A stretch of DNA of 64,000 nucleotides from Streptomyces griseoluteus (GCF_004784465.1 NZ_SRRU01000012.1:103611-167610); one strand, 5' to 3'. Counted from the first letter of the stretch, positions 9,080-18,136 are shown. The notes: generated by a model from the sequence alone, not told the origin. A program made the numbers and translations.

Positions 9080-9347
9080 GGACGGACGCCGTAGCGCCGC
9101 CCTCTGATCCGGGTGCCACCTGGGTCGGGCAGCGCACCGACCAGAAGACTTTCGCCAGGCCGTACCGACAAGGCGTACGGAACCGGCGAGACAGGACACA
9201 GAGTGCTCCCGTGCGGCGCCCGCGCCCCGGACGGCGGCCACCGCGCATCGCGCGGGCCGCGGACGTCAGCGGTGGCCGGCTCTCTTCAGGAGACCGGCCC
9301 CGGACCAGGCGCGGCGACCCGGGAGCTCCGACGGGAGAAATGCCCGC

Positions 9348-12300
9348 ATGCTCGAACCGACCGAGCCCAACGAGGGCTCCGAACTGAACACCCCGAGCGA
9401 CACGCTGCCCCCGCGCAGGCGTCGCCGCGCCGCGTCCCGCCCGGCGGGTTCGCCCGCCGCCGCGGCCGGCACCGAGACCGGCGCGCAGCCCGAGGCCGCC
9501 GCGCCGGCACCCCAGGCCGAGGCCCCCGAGGCCCCCGCCGAGACGGCAGCGCGCCCGCGCCGCCGCACCACCCGCCGCGCCTCCGCGCCCGCCGGGACCC
9601 CGACCGCCGCCGAGGCCGCCACCGTCACCGAGCCGGCCGCACCGGCCGCGTCCGCCGACGAACAGGCCGACGCCGCCGACGCCGCTGCCGAGACCGCCGC
9701 GCCCGCGCCGCGCCGCACCCGCCGCCGGGCCTCCGCGCCCGCCGGGTCGCCCACGCAGGTCACCGCCGAGGACAACAAGGCCGAGGAGGCCGACGTGGCC
9801 CAGGACACCGAGGACAACAAGGCCGCCGAGCCGGCCGAGTCCGCCGCTGAGACCCCCGCTGCGCGTCCGCGCCGCCGCGCCACCCGGCGCGCCTCCGCCC
9901 CGGCCGGCGCGCCGAAGGCCGCCGAGGCGCCCGAGGCCGAGCAGCCGGCCGCCGAGCCGGTGCCGGCCGCCGAGACGGTGCCGGCCGCCGAGACGGAGAC
10001 GGAGGCTCCGGCCGCGCGTCCGCGCCGTCGGGCCACCCGCCGCGCCTCCGCGCCCGCCGCCGAGGCCGCCGTCACCGAGACCCCCGCCGCCGAGGCCGAG
10101 CCCGCTCCGGCCGCCGAGCCCGAGCCCGAGGCCGAGGCCGCCCCGGCCGGCCGTACGCGCCGTCGCGCCACCCGCCGGGTCTCCGCCCCCGCCGAGACCC
10201 CGGCCGTCGAGGCCCCTGCCGCCGAGACCGAGGCCGAGCCGGTCGCCGAGGCCGAGCCGGTCGCGGAGGCCGCGCCCGAGAGCGAGACCGCCCCCGCCCG
10301 TGCCCGCCGTCGCGCCACCCGCCGGGCCTCCGCGCCCGCCGGTGCCCCGGCCGCCGCCGAGGAGAAGCCGGAGGAGAAGCCCCAGGCCGCCGAGCCCGAG
10401 CCGCGCCCCGCCCGCAAGGCGACGCAGTCCGAGCCGGCCGAGCCCGAGGGCGGCCGCCGCCGTCGCCGCGCCGCGCGCCAGGCCGCGGGCGGGTTCTCCG
10501 CGCCCGCCCCCGCCGAGGGCGACGCCCCGCGCCGTACCGCCCGCCCCGCCGTGGCCACCTTCCAGGCTCCGGTCTTCACCGAGCCGAGGTTCCAGACCCC
10601 GCAGCGCGCCGCTGCCGAGGCCGCGGCCCAGGCCGCCGGTGTCCGCGAGCCCGAGAAGGCGGAGGAGGCCGAGAAGCCCGAGGAGACCACTGCCGCTCCC
10701 GAGGCCGCCGCCTCCACCGACGAGCGCGAGAGCGGCCGCCGTCGCCGTCGCCGCCGTGGCGCTCCCGCCGAGGAGACCCGCGCCGTCGAGGAGAAGCCGG
10801 AGCCCGTCGAGGAGGCCGTCGAGGACGAGGCCGACGACTCCGACGACGCCGAGGGTTCGGACGACTCCGGTTCGCGCCGCCGTCGCCGCCGGGGTGGCCG
10901 TCGCCGCCGCCGTGGTGAGGCCTACGACGGTGACGACAACGGCGAGGGCACCGAGGACGGCGAGTCCGGCGAGCTGGCCGCCGAGCAGGCGGAGCAGGAC
11001 GCCGAGGACACCGCCGAGCAGGAGGAGGAGGACGCCGAGGACGCCGAGGAGGCGCGCGGCGAGGAGTCCGGTGGCTCCAGCTCCAGCCGTCGCCGCCGTC
11101 GCCGTCGCCGTCGCGCCGGTGACTCCGGTGGCGAGGCCGAGCCGGCGTCCACCGACGACCCCGAGCGCACCGTCGTCAAGGTCCGCGAGCCCCGCAAGGC
11201 CGCCGAGCCGTCCGACGAGGTCCAGTCCATCAAGGGCTCGACCCGCCTGGAGGCCAAGAAGCAGCGTCGCCGCGAAGGCCGCGAGCAGGGCCGCCGCCGC
11301 GTGCCGATCATCACCGAGGCCGAGTTCCTGGCCCGCCGCGAGGCCGTCGAGCGCGTGATGGTCGTGCGCCAGCACGGAGAGCGCACCCAGATCGGCGTCC
11401 TGGAGGACGGCGTGCTCGTCGAGCACTACGTCAACAAGGAGCAGGCCACCTCGTACGTCGGCAACGTCTATCTGGGCAAGGTCCAGAACGTGCTGCCGTC
11501 CATGGAGGCCGCCTTCATCGACATCGGCAAGGGCCGCAACGCCGTCCTGTACGCGGGTGAGGTCAACTTCGAGGCGCTCGGCATGGCCAACGGGCCGCGC
11601 CGCATCGAGTCCGCCCTCAAGTCCGGCCAGCCGGTCCTGGTCCAGGTGACCAAGGACCCGATCGGCCACAAGGGCGCCCGCCTCACCAGCCAGGTCTCCC
11701 TGCCGGGCCGCTACCTCGTGTACGTCCCCGAGGGCTCGATGACCGGCATCAGCCGCAAGCTGCCCGACACCGAGCGGGCCCGGCTGAAGACCATCCTCAA
11801 GAAGATCGTCCCCGAGGACGCGGGCGTCATCGTGCGCACCGCCGCCGAGGGCGCGAGCGAGGACGAGCTGCGCCGTGACGTCGAGCGGCTCCAGGCGCAG
11901 TGGGAGGAGATCAAGAAGAAGGCGAAGACGGGCAATGCCCCGGCACTGCTGTACGGCGAGCCGGACATGACCGTCCGCGTCGTCCGCGACATCTTCAACG
12001 AGGACTTCTCCAAGGTCATCGTCAGCGGTGACGAGGCGTGGTCGACCATCCACGGCTACGTCTCCCACGTCGCCCCCGACCTCACCGACCGGCTCCAGAA
12101 GTGGACCGGCGAGGTCGACGTCTTCGCCACCTACCGGATCGACGAGCAGCTCGCCAAGGCGCTGGACCGCAAGGTCTGGCTGCCCAGCGGCGGTTCGCTG
12201 GTGATCGACCGGACCGAGGCGATGGTCGTGGTCGACGTCAACACCGGCAAGTTCACCGGCCAGGGCGGCAACCTGGAGGAGACGGTCACCAGGAACAACC

Positions 12301-13649
12301 TGGAGGCGGCCGAGGAGATCGTGCGCCAGCTCCGGCTGCGCGACCTCGGCGGCATCATCGTGATCGACTTCATCGACATGGTGCTGGAGTCCAACCGGGA
12401 CCTGGTGCTGCGCCGCCTGCTGGAGTGCCTGGGCCGGGACCGGACCAAGCACCAGGTGGCCGAGGTGACCTCGCTGGGCCTGGTGCAGATGACCCGCAAG
12501 CGGGTCGGCCAGGGCCTGCTGGAGTCCTTCTCCGAGACCTGCGTCCACTGCAACGGCCGCGGTGTCATCGTGCACATGGAGCAGCCCACCTCCGTCGGTG
12601 GCGGTGGTGGCGGCAAGCGCAAGAAGCGCGGCCGCGGCGACGGCCAGGTGCACGAGCACGAGCACGAGACCGCCGCGCCGGTGGAGACCGAGACGGTCGC
12701 CGAGGTGGCCGCCGAGGCCGCCGAGCCGCTCGCGCTGCCCGCGCCGGACTTCACCCCGGACGAGGAGCTGTACAGCTCCGTCGCCGAGGCGGAGGCCGCC
12801 GCCGGACGGGGCCGTTCGCGCCGCAAGGCCGGCCGCAGGGCCTCGGCCCCGGCCGGTGCGCCGAAGGAGGGCAGCCGCCGCTCCGCCGAGCGGGCCGAGC
12901 GGTTCGAGCGGGCCGCCGAGGAGGCGCCGACCGCCGCGTCGGTCACCGCCGAGGAGGCCGCCGCCACCTCCGTGCTGCCGGAGCCGGCCGCCGAGGCGCA
13001 TGCCGAGCCGATGGCCGCCGAGGACCCGGTGGTCGCGCCGGAGCCCGCCGCCGAGGAGGCCGCGCCCAAGGGCCGCGCCCGTCGCCGGGTCACCCGCAAG
13101 GTGTCCGCGCCCGCCGGTTCGCCGGCCGGGGCCGAGGCCGCCGTGGTGACCGTCGCCGAGCCCGCACCGGTGGCCGAGCCGGAGCCGGAGCCGCAGCCGG
13201 AGGCCGCCCCGGCGGCCGAGGAGAGCGCCGCCCCGGCCCGTCCGCGCCGCCGCGCGGTGCGCAAGGCCACCGCGCCGACCGCGTCGGAGGAGACGGCCGT
13301 CGTGGTCGTCCCGTCGGCCGCGCCGGAGCCGGCCGCCGAGGAACCGGCCGCCGAGGAACCGGCCGCTGAGGAGCCCGCCGCCGAGGCGGAGCCCGAGGAG
13401 GCCGCGCCCGCCAAGAAGACCGCCCGCAAGGCGGCCAAGAAGGCCCCGGCGAAGAAGACGGCAGCGAAGAAGACGGCCGCGAAGAAGACCACGGCCGCCA
13501 AGAAGACGACGGCCGCGAAGAAGACCGCCGCCAAGACGACGACGGCGAAGAAGACGACGGCCAAGAAGGCGGCCAAGACCGCCAAGACGGCCGCCAAGTC
13601 GACGGCGAAGAAGACCGCCACGGTCCCCGCGCCGGACGACGAGAGCTGA
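9348..13649 (+). CDS. rne: Ribonuclease E/G with long disordered flanks
   Basis: 1433 residues; endoribonuclease of RNA decay and rRNA/tRNA maturation. The catalytic core lies near residues 660-1080: an S1 domain (from VERVMVVRQHGERTQIGVLE), the DNase-I-like subdomain with metal-binding Asp963 (VVVDVNTGKF) and Asp1007 (IVIDFIDM), and a Zn-link CVHC at 1065-1068. The 44-residue Asp spacing agrees with E. coli RNase E. The flanks are low-complexity Ala/Glu/Pro/Arg with repeated RRRATRRASAPAG-type units, seven before and three after the core, plus a histone-like Lys/Ala tail. This arrangement, with the core in the middle, matches Streptomyces RNase ES. The start ATG has GGGAG about 10 bases upstream. 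Confidence 0.95.
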   Translation: MLEPTEPNEGSELNTPSDTLPPRRRRRAASRPAGSPAAAAGTETGAQPEAAAPAPQAEAPEAPAETAARPRRRTTRRASAPAGTPTAAEAATVTEPAAPAASADEQADAADAAAETAAPAPRRTRRRASAPAGSPTQVTAEDNKAEEADVAQDTEDNKAAEPAESAAETPAARPRRRATRRASAPAGAPKAAEAPEAEQPAAEPVPAAETVPAAETETEAPAARPRRRATRRASAPAAEAAVTETPAAEAEPAPAAEPEPEAEAAPAGRTRRRATRRVSAPAETPAVEAPAAETEAEPVAEAEPVAEAAPESETAPARARRRATRRASAPAGAPAAAEEKPEEKPQAAEPEPRPARKATQSEPAEPEGGRRRRRAARQAAGGFSAPAPAEGDAPRRTARPAVATFQAPVFTEPRFQTPQRAAAEAAAQAAGVREPEKAEEAEKPEETTAAPEAAASTDERESGRRRRRRRGAPAEETRAVEEKPEPVEEAVEDEADDSDDAEGSDDSGSRRRRRRGGRRRRRGEAYDGDDNGEGTEDGESGELAAEQAEQDAEDTAEQEEEDAEDAEEARGEESGGSSSSRRRRRRRRRAGDSGGEAEPASTDDPERTVVKVREPRKAAEPSDEVQSIKGSTRLEAKKQRRREGREQGRRRVPIITEAEFLARREAVERVMVVRQHGERTQIGVLEDGVLVEHYVNKEQATSYVGNVYLGKVQNVLPSMEAAFIDIGKGRNAVLYAGEVNFEALGMANGPRRIESALKSGQPVLVQVTKDPIGHKGARLTSQVSLPGRYLVYVPEGSMTGISRKLPDTERARLKTILKKIVPEDAGVIVRTAAEGASEDELRRDVERLQAQWEEIKKKAKTGNAPALLYGEPDMTVRVVRDIFNEDFSKVIVSGDEAWSTIHGYVSHVAPDLTDRLQKWTGEVDVFATYRIDEQLAKALDRKVWLPSGGSLVIDRTEAMVVVDVNTGKFTGQGGNLEETVTRNNLEAAEEIVRQLRLRDLGGIIVIDFIDMVLESNRDLVLRRLLECLGRDRTKHQVAEVTSLGLVQMTRKRVGQGLLESFSETCVHCNGRGVIVHMEQPTSVGGGGGGKRKKRGRGDGQVHEHEHETAAPVETETVAEVAAEAAEPLALPAPDFTPDEELYSSVAEAEAAAGRGRSRRKAGRRASAPAGAPKEGSRRSAERAERFERAAEEAPTAASVTAEEAAATSVLPEPAAEAHAEPMAAEDPVVAPEPAAEEAAPKGRARRRVTRKVSAPAGSPAGAEAAVVTVAEPAPVAEPEPEPQPEAAPAAEESAAPARPRRRAVRKATAPTASEETAVVVVPSAAPEPAAEEPAAEEPAAEEPAAEAEPEEAAPAKKTARKAAKKAPAKKTAAKKTAAKKTTAAKKTTAAKKTAAKTTTAKKTTAKKAAKTAKTAAKSTAKKTATVPAPDDES

Positions 13650-13662
13650 ACCTGACACCCCT

Positions 13663-13696
13663 CGTGTGGTCCTGTCGTTCGCGACAGGGCCACACG
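13663..13696 (+). terminator. Hairpin terminator after rne
   Basis: A 15-bp stem (CGTGTGGTCCTGTCG pairing with CGACAGGGCCACACG, one G-T wobble) closes a TTCG tetraloop 14 bases after the rne stop, followed by a short T-containing stretch. It probably ends rne transcription. Confidence 0.75.
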
Positions 13697-13763
13697 GCTT
13701 TGCCCCCCACCCCGCGAACCGGGGAAATCACCCCGTGCACGGGGAAGTTAAGGAGAACCCGCG

Positions 13764-14516
13764 ATGATAGGTCTTGTGCTGGCGGCCGGCGCCGGACGGC
13801 GTCTGCGCCCCTACACCGACACCCTGCCCAAGGCCCTGGTGCCGGTGGGCCCGGAGGGCGACGAGGAGTCGCTGACGGTGCTGGACCTGACGCTGGGGAA
13901 CTTCGCGGAGGTCGGCCTGACCGAGGTCGGTGTCATCGTCGGCTACCGCAAGGAGGCCGTCTACGACCGCAAGGCCGCGCTGGAGGCCAAGTACGGCCTG
14001 AAGATCACGCTGATCGACAACGACAAGGCCGAGGAGTGGAACAACGCCTACTCCCTGTGGTGCGGCCGGGACGCGCTGAAGGACGGCGTGATCCTCGCCA
14101 ACGGCGACACCGTGCACCCGGTCTCGGTCGAGAAGACGCTGCTCGCGGCCCGTGGTGACGGCAAGAAGATCATCCTCGCGCTGGACACGGTGAAGTCCCT
14201 GGCGGACGAGGAGATGAAGGTCGTCGTGGACCCCGCCAAGGGCGTCCGGAGGATCACCAAGCTGATGGACCCCGCCGAGGCCACGGGCGAGTACATCGGT
14301 GTGACCCTCATCGAGGGCGACGCGGCCGAGGAGCTGGCCGACGCGCTGCGGGCCACCTTCGAGCGCGACCCGCAGCTCTACTACGAGGACGGTTACCAGG
14401 AGCTGGTCGACCGCGGCTTCCGGATCGACGTCCAGCCCATCGGTGACGTCTCCTGGGTCGAGATCGACAACCACGACGACCTCGCCAAGGGACGGAAGAT
14501 CGCGTGCCGATACTGA
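13764..14516 (+). CDS. Sugar/polyol-phosphate nucleotidyltransferase (LicC/CDP-type)
   Basis: 250 residues with the NTP_transferase fold. The N-terminal LVLAAGAGRRLRPYTDTLPKA binds the nucleotide phosphate, and a GDT motif in the middle plus VEIDNHDDL near the C-terminus would carry the metal-binding acids. It is closest in layout to LicC-like phosphocholine/phosphopolyol cytidylyltransferases. The downstream gene overlaps it by 13 bases and encodes a glycerol-1-phosphate dehydrogenase-like enzyme, so I infer that it activates a polyol phosphate, perhaps to CDP-glycerol. AAGGAG precedes the ATG by 8 bases. CTP specificity cannot be proved from sequence. Confidence 0.85.
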   Translation: MIGLVLAAGAGRRLRPYTDTLPKALVPVGPEGDEESLTVLDLTLGNFAEVGLTEVGVIVGYRKEAVYDRKAALEAKYGLKITLIDNDKAEEWNNAYSLWCGRDALKDGVILANGDTVHPVSVEKTLLAARGDGKKIILALDTVKSLADEEMKVVVDPAKGVRRITKLMDPAEATGEYIGVTLIEGDAAEELADALRATFERDPQLYYEDGYQELVDRGFRIDVQPIGDVSWVEIDNHDDLAKGRKIACRY

Positions 14517-15565
14517 CGAGGCTCATCCCCTCGCCGGTCGTCGTCGACATCCGCCCAGGTGCCCTCGCCGACCTGGCGAGCATCCTCGCCGACCAGCGCA
14601 TCTCGCACTCCGGCCGCCTGGCCGTCGCCGTCAGCGGCGGCTCCGGCGCCCGGCTGCGCGAGCGGGTCGCGCCCCAACTGCCGGGCGCGACCTGGTACGA
14701 GGTCGGCGGCGGCACGCTGGACGACGCCGTACGGCTGGCCGACGAGATGAAGTCCGGCCGCTACGACGCCGTGGTCGGGCTCGGCGGCGGGAAGGTCATC
14801 GACTGCGCCAAGTACGCGGCGGCCCGCATCGGCCTGCCGCTGGTCGCGGTCGCCACCAACCTGTCCCACGACGGCATCTGCTCGCCGGTGTCCATCCTGG
14901 ACAACGACGCGGGCCGCGGCTCGTACGGTGTGCCCACGCCCATCGCGCTGCTGATCGACACCGACATCATCCGCGAGACCCCGGTGCGCTTCGTGCGCTC
15001 GGGCATCGGGGACGCGGTGTCGAACATCTCGGCCGTCGCGGACTGGGAGCTGGCCAACCGGGTCAACGGCGAGAAGATCGACGGTCTCGCCGCGGCCATG
15101 GCCCGCCAGGCCGGCGAGGCGGTGCTCCGGCACCCCGGCGGCTGCGGCGACGACGCGTTCCTCGCGGTGCTCGCCGAGGGTCTCGTGCTGTCCGGCATCG
15201 CCATGTCGATCGCCGGCCACACCCGGCCGTCCTCCGGTGCCTGCCACGAGATCAGCCACGCGCTCGACCTGCTCTTCCCCAAGCGGGCCGCCAGCCACGG
15301 CGAGCAGGTCGGCCTCGGCGCCGCCTTCGCCATGCATCTGCGCGGCGACCACGAGGGCTCGTTCCTCATGGCCGCCTCGCTGCGCAGGCACGGGCTGCCG
15401 GTGCTGGCCGAGGAGATCGGGTTCACCGTGGACGAGTTCGTCCGGGCCGTGGAGTTCGCGCCGGAGACCCGGCCCGGCCGGTACACGATCCTGGAGCACC
15501 TGGACCTGTCCCCGGACCGGATCAGGCAGGCGTACGCCGACTACACGGCCTCGCTGGAGCGCTGA
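14504..15565 (+). CDS. sn-Glycerol-1-phosphate dehydrogenase-like enzyme
   Basis: 353 residues of the iron/zinc alcohol dehydrogenase-glycerol dehydrogenase superfamily. NAD-binding is shown by GGGTLDDAVRLADEM and GLGGGKVIDCAKYAA, and ATNLSHDGICSPVS matches the SHDG motif specific to glycerol-1-phosphate dehydrogenases (EgsA/AraM); the metal-binding histidines are in SIAGHTRPSSG and CHEISHALD. The expected reaction is reduction of dihydroxyacetone phosphate to sn-glycerol-1-phosphate. The GTG start lies inside the end of the nucleotidyltransferase gene, so the two are co-translated. The pairing points to synthesis of a CDP-polyol precursor for a wall polymer. An alternative is another polyol-phosphate dehydrogenase. 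Confidence 0.85.
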   Translation: MPILTRLIPSPVVVDIRPGALADLASILADQRISHSGRLAVAVSGGSGARLRERVAPQLPGATWYEVGGGTLDDAVRLADEMKSGRYDAVVGLGGGKVIDCAKYAAARIGLPLVAVATNLSHDGICSPVSILDNDAGRGSYGVPTPIALLIDTDIIRETPVRFVRSGIGDAVSNISAVADWELANRVNGEKIDGLAAAMARQAGEAVLRHPGGCGDDAFLAVLAEGLVLSGIAMSIAGHTRPSSGACHEISHALDLLFPKRAASHGEQVGLGAAFAMHLRGDHEGSFLMAASLRRHGLPVLAEEIGFTVDEFVRAVEFAPETRPGRYTILEHLDLSPDRIRQAYADYTASLER

Positions 15566-15577
15566 TCAGAGCCCGGT

Positions 15578-15607
15578 TTGACCCGTGTGGGACGCCCCCC
15601 GTACTCT
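15578..15607 (+). promoter_or_regulatory. Likely rplU promoter
   Basis: A TTGACC box at 15578-15583 and a TACTCT box at 15602-15607 are separated by 18 bases, a good match to the vegetative sigma consensus. The predicted transcript would start near 15614 and carry a leader of about 145 bases before rplU. Confidence 0.65.
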
Positions 15608-15613
15608 TGACCG

Positions 15614-15757
15614 TCGGCGTGTCATTTGAACACGCCACATCCCCGTAAACCTTCTCCTCCCGGTCGCCTGGGTGCGGTCGGGAGAGGTCGTTCATGGTGT
15701 TCTGCCGGTCCGGCTGGCCTGCGGGGGTGCCGTCCTTCGAGCGAAAGTGAGATCCGC
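15614..15757 (+). promoter_or_regulatory. Structured rplU 5' leader
   Basis: About 145 bases between the predicted start of transcription and the rplU GTG. It contains an 11-bp hairpin (15657-15667 with 15674-15684, two wobble pairs), which could bind a ribosomal protein for feedback control. I do not recognise it as a named leader family, and the function is inferred only from position. Confidence 0.35.
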
Positions 15758-16078
15758 GTGTACGCCATCGTGCGCAGCGGTGGTCGCCAGCACAAGGTTG
15801 CTGTCGGCGACATCGTTGAGGTTGACAAGATTTCCACGGCCAATGTCGGCGACACGGTCGAGCTCTCGACCCTGCTCGTTGTCGACGGTGACTCCGTGAC
15901 CAGCGACCCGTGGGTGCTGGCCGGCATCAAGGTCCAGGCCGAGGTCGTGGACCACCACAAGGGCCAGAAGATCGACATTCTGCGCTACAAGAACAAGACC
16001 GGCTACCGCCGTCGTCAGGGCCACCGCCAGCAGTACACGGCGATCAAGGTCACTGAGATCCCCGCGGCTGCGAAGTAA
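15758..16078 (+). CDS. rplU: 50S ribosomal protein L21
   Basis: 106 residues, the normal L21 length, starting MYAIVRSGGRQHKVAVGD and containing the conserved KNKTGYRRRQGHRQ C-terminal segment that contacts 23S rRNA. It is part of the large ribosomal subunit. It starts with GTG, preceded by a weak purine stretch (GAAAGTGAGA). rpmA follows after 14 bases, giving the standard rplU-rpmA-obg order. Confidence 0.97.
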   Translation: MYAIVRSGGRQHKVAVGDIVEVDKISTANVGDTVELSTLLVVDGDSVTSDPWVLAGIKVQAEVVDHHKGQKIDILRYKNKTGYRRRQGHRQQYTAIKVTEIPAAAK

Positions 16079-16092
16079 GGGACTGAGAAGAC

Positions 16093-16347
16093 ATGGCACA
16101 CAAGAAGGGCGCATCGTCCACCCGGAACGGTCGCGACTCCAATGCCCAGCGGCTCGGCGTGAAGCGCTTCGGCGGTCAGGTCGTCAGCGCTGGTGAGATC
16201 CTCATCCGCCAGCGCGGCACCCACTTCCACCCCGGCGCCGGCGTCGGCCGTGGCGGCGACGACACGCTGTTCGCCCTCCAGCCCGGTGCGGTGGAGTTCG
16301 GCACCCACCGCGGCCGCAAGGTCGTGAACATCGTTCCGGTCGCCTGA
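16093..16347 (+). CDS. rpmA: 50S ribosomal protein L27
   Basis: 84 residues, beginning MAHKKGASSTRNGRDSNAQR and containing FGGQVVSAGEILIRQRGTHFHPG, the standard L27 sequence whose N-terminus reaches the peptidyl-transferase centre. The mature-type start (no cleavable leader) is as in other actinobacteria. Co-transcribed with rplU; a hairpin follows before obg. Confidence 0.97.
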   Translation: MAHKKGASSTRNGRDSNAQRLGVKRFGGQVVSAGEILIRQRGTHFHPGAGVGRGGDDTLFALQPGAVEFGTHRGRKVVNIVPVA

Positions 16348-16384
16348 ATCCCTGATTCACGGCCGCGAGCGTAAAAGCTGCGCG

Positions 16385-16424
16385 AGGCGGACCTCACTTC
16401 CCGGTCGGGAAGGCGGGTCCGCCT
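16385..16424 (+). terminator. Hairpin between rpmA and obg
   Basis: AGGCGGACC at 16385-16393 pairs with GGTCCGCCT at 16416-16424, enclosing a second short hairpin (CTTCCCGG/TCGGGAAG type). A T-rich stretch follows. It would end or attenuate the ribosomal-protein transcript before obg. A TTGACA box at 16433 just downstream may serve obg, but its -10 is unclear. Confidence 0.6.
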
Positions 16425-16474
16425 TTCGCGTGTTGACATAGGTATTACCCGTACTTTTCTGGAGGCACCGAACC

Positions 16475-17920
16475 ATGACCACCTTCGTGGACCGCGTCGA
16501 ACTGCATGTCGCCGCGGGTAACGGAGGCCACGGCTGTGCCTCCGTCCACCGTGAGAAGTTCAAGCCGCTGGGCGGTCCCGACGGCGGCAACGGCGGGCGG
16601 GGCGGCGACGTCATCCTGACCGTCGACCAGTCCGTGACCACGCTGCTCGACTACCACCACTCCCCGCACCGCAAGGCCACCAACGGCAAGCCCGGCGAGG
16701 GCGGCCACCGCTCCGGCAAGGACGGCCAGGACCTGGTCCTCCCCGTCCCCGACGGCACGGTCGTCCTGGACAAGGCCGGCAACGTGCTGGCCGACCTCAT
16801 CGGTCACGGCACCTCCTACGTCGCCGCGCAGGGCGGCCGGGGCGGCCTCGGCAACGCGGCGCTCGCCAGCGCCCGCCGCAAGGCCCCCGGCTTCGCGCTG
16901 CTCGGCGAGCCCGGTGACCTCCAGGACGTGGTCCTGGAGCTGAAGACCGTCGCCGACGTGGCCCTGGTCGGCTACCCGAGCGCGGGCAAGTCCTCGCTGA
17001 TCTCGGTGCTCAGCGCCGCCAAGCCGAAGATCGCGGACTACCCCTTCACCACCCTGGTCCCCAACCTCGGTGTGGTGACCGCCGGTTCGACCGTCTACAC
17101 CATCGCCGACGTGCCCGGTCTCATCCCCGGCGCCAGTCAGGGCAAGGGCCTGGGACTTGAGTTCCTGCGCCACGTGGAGCGCTGCTCGGTGCTGGTGCAC
17201 GTGCTGGACACCGCCACGCTGGAGTCCGACCGCGACCCGCTCTCCGACCTCGACATCATCGAGGAGGAGCTGCGCAGTTACGGCGGTCTGGAGGACCGGC
17301 CCCGCATCGTCGTCCTCAACAAGATCGACGTACCCGACGGCAAGGACCTCGCCGAGATGGTCCGTCCCGACCTGGAGGCGCGCGGCTACCGTGTCTTCGA
17401 GGTCTCCGCGGTGGCCCACACCGGTCTGCGCGAGCTGACCTACGCCCTCGGTGACCTGGTCGGCCAGGCGCGTGCCGCCAAGCCGCAGGAGGAGGCGACG
17501 CGCATCGTCATCCGGCCCAAGGCCGTGGACGACGCGGGCTTCACCGTCACCCGCGAGGAGCTGGACGGCGAGCCGCTGTACCGGGTGCGCGGCGAGAAGC
17601 CGGAGCGCTGGGTGCGCCAGACCGACTTCAACAACGACGAGGCCGTCGGCTACCTCGCCGACCGCCTCAACCGCCTCGGCGTCGAGGACCGGCTGACGAA
17701 GGCGGGTGCCCGCGCGGGCGACGGCGTCGCCATCGGCCCGGAGGAGAACGCGGTCGTCTTCGACTGGGAGCCCACCGTCACCGCGGGTGCCGAGATGCTC
17801 GGCCGCCGAGGCGAGGACCACCGCTTCGAGGAGGAGCGCCCGGCGGCCCAGCGCCGCAGGGACCGCCAGGCCGAACGCGACGAGGCACAGAAGGAGTTCG
17901 ACGACTTCGAGCCCTTCTGA
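16475..17920 (+). CDS. obg: GTPase Obg/CgtA
   Basis: 481 residues with the three Obg parts in order. The Gly-rich Obg fold covers about 1-158 (MTTFVDRVELHVAAGNGGHG). The G domain has GYPSAGKSS, DVPGLI, NKID and an SAVA G5 loop. A C-terminal OCT domain ends about residue 430, followed by a charged tail. It is an essential GTPase of 50S assembly, and in Streptomyces Obg also affects the onset of sporulation. GGAGG lies 9 bases before the ATG. The gene follows rpmA as in most bacteria. Confidence 0.97.
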   Translation: MTTFVDRVELHVAAGNGGHGCASVHREKFKPLGGPDGGNGGRGGDVILTVDQSVTTLLDYHHSPHRKATNGKPGEGGHRSGKDGQDLVLPVPDGTVVLDKAGNVLADLIGHGTSYVAAQGGRGGLGNAALASARRKAPGFALLGEPGDLQDVVLELKTVADVALVGYPSAGKSSLISVLSAAKPKIADYPFTTLVPNLGVVTAGSTVYTIADVPGLIPGASQGKGLGLEFLRHVERCSVLVHVLDTATLESDRDPLSDLDIIEEELRSYGGLEDRPRIVVLNKIDVPDGKDLAEMVRPDLEARGYRVFEVSAVAHTGLRELTYALGDLVGQARAAKPQEEATRIVIRPKAVDDAGFTVTREELDGEPLYRVRGEKPERWVRQTDFNNDEAVGYLADRLNRLGVEDRLTKAGARAGDGVAIGPEENAVVFDWEPTVTAGAEMLGRRGEDHRFEEERPAAQRRRDRQAERDEAQKEFDDFEPF

Positions 17921-18136
17921 GGCGCGGAAGTCAGGCACTCGGGCCGGGACGGCGGCGCGGGAGACCCCCTGTGAACAGGGTTTCCGGCGCCGCCCCCGGC
18001 CTTCGCGTTACCCGTGGTGCGGGGAGCGTGACCGATATATGACCTCTTGGCGAGTAACCTTTTACCGCTTCTTCCCGTCTAGTCACCTGAGCCGGAACAC
18101 GGGAGGCGCTCACGCGCCATGGGGGAAGAGCACACA

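Noticed and set aside
8775..13658. Long open frame antisense to rne and the preceding gene (1627 codons)
   Set aside because: It mirrors the codon bias of the opposite strand, is Gly/Leu/Arg low-complexity, has no ribosome site and overlaps proven genes.
13710..13744. Two CCCCG...CGGGG stems reminiscent of type I-E CRISPR repeats
   Set aside because: Only two short stems, no repeat identity over 28-29 bases and no spacers or cas genes.
16433..16457. TTGACA...TACTTT as an obg promoter
   Set aside because: Spacing is only 13 bases, too short for a normal promoter; kept as a remark only.
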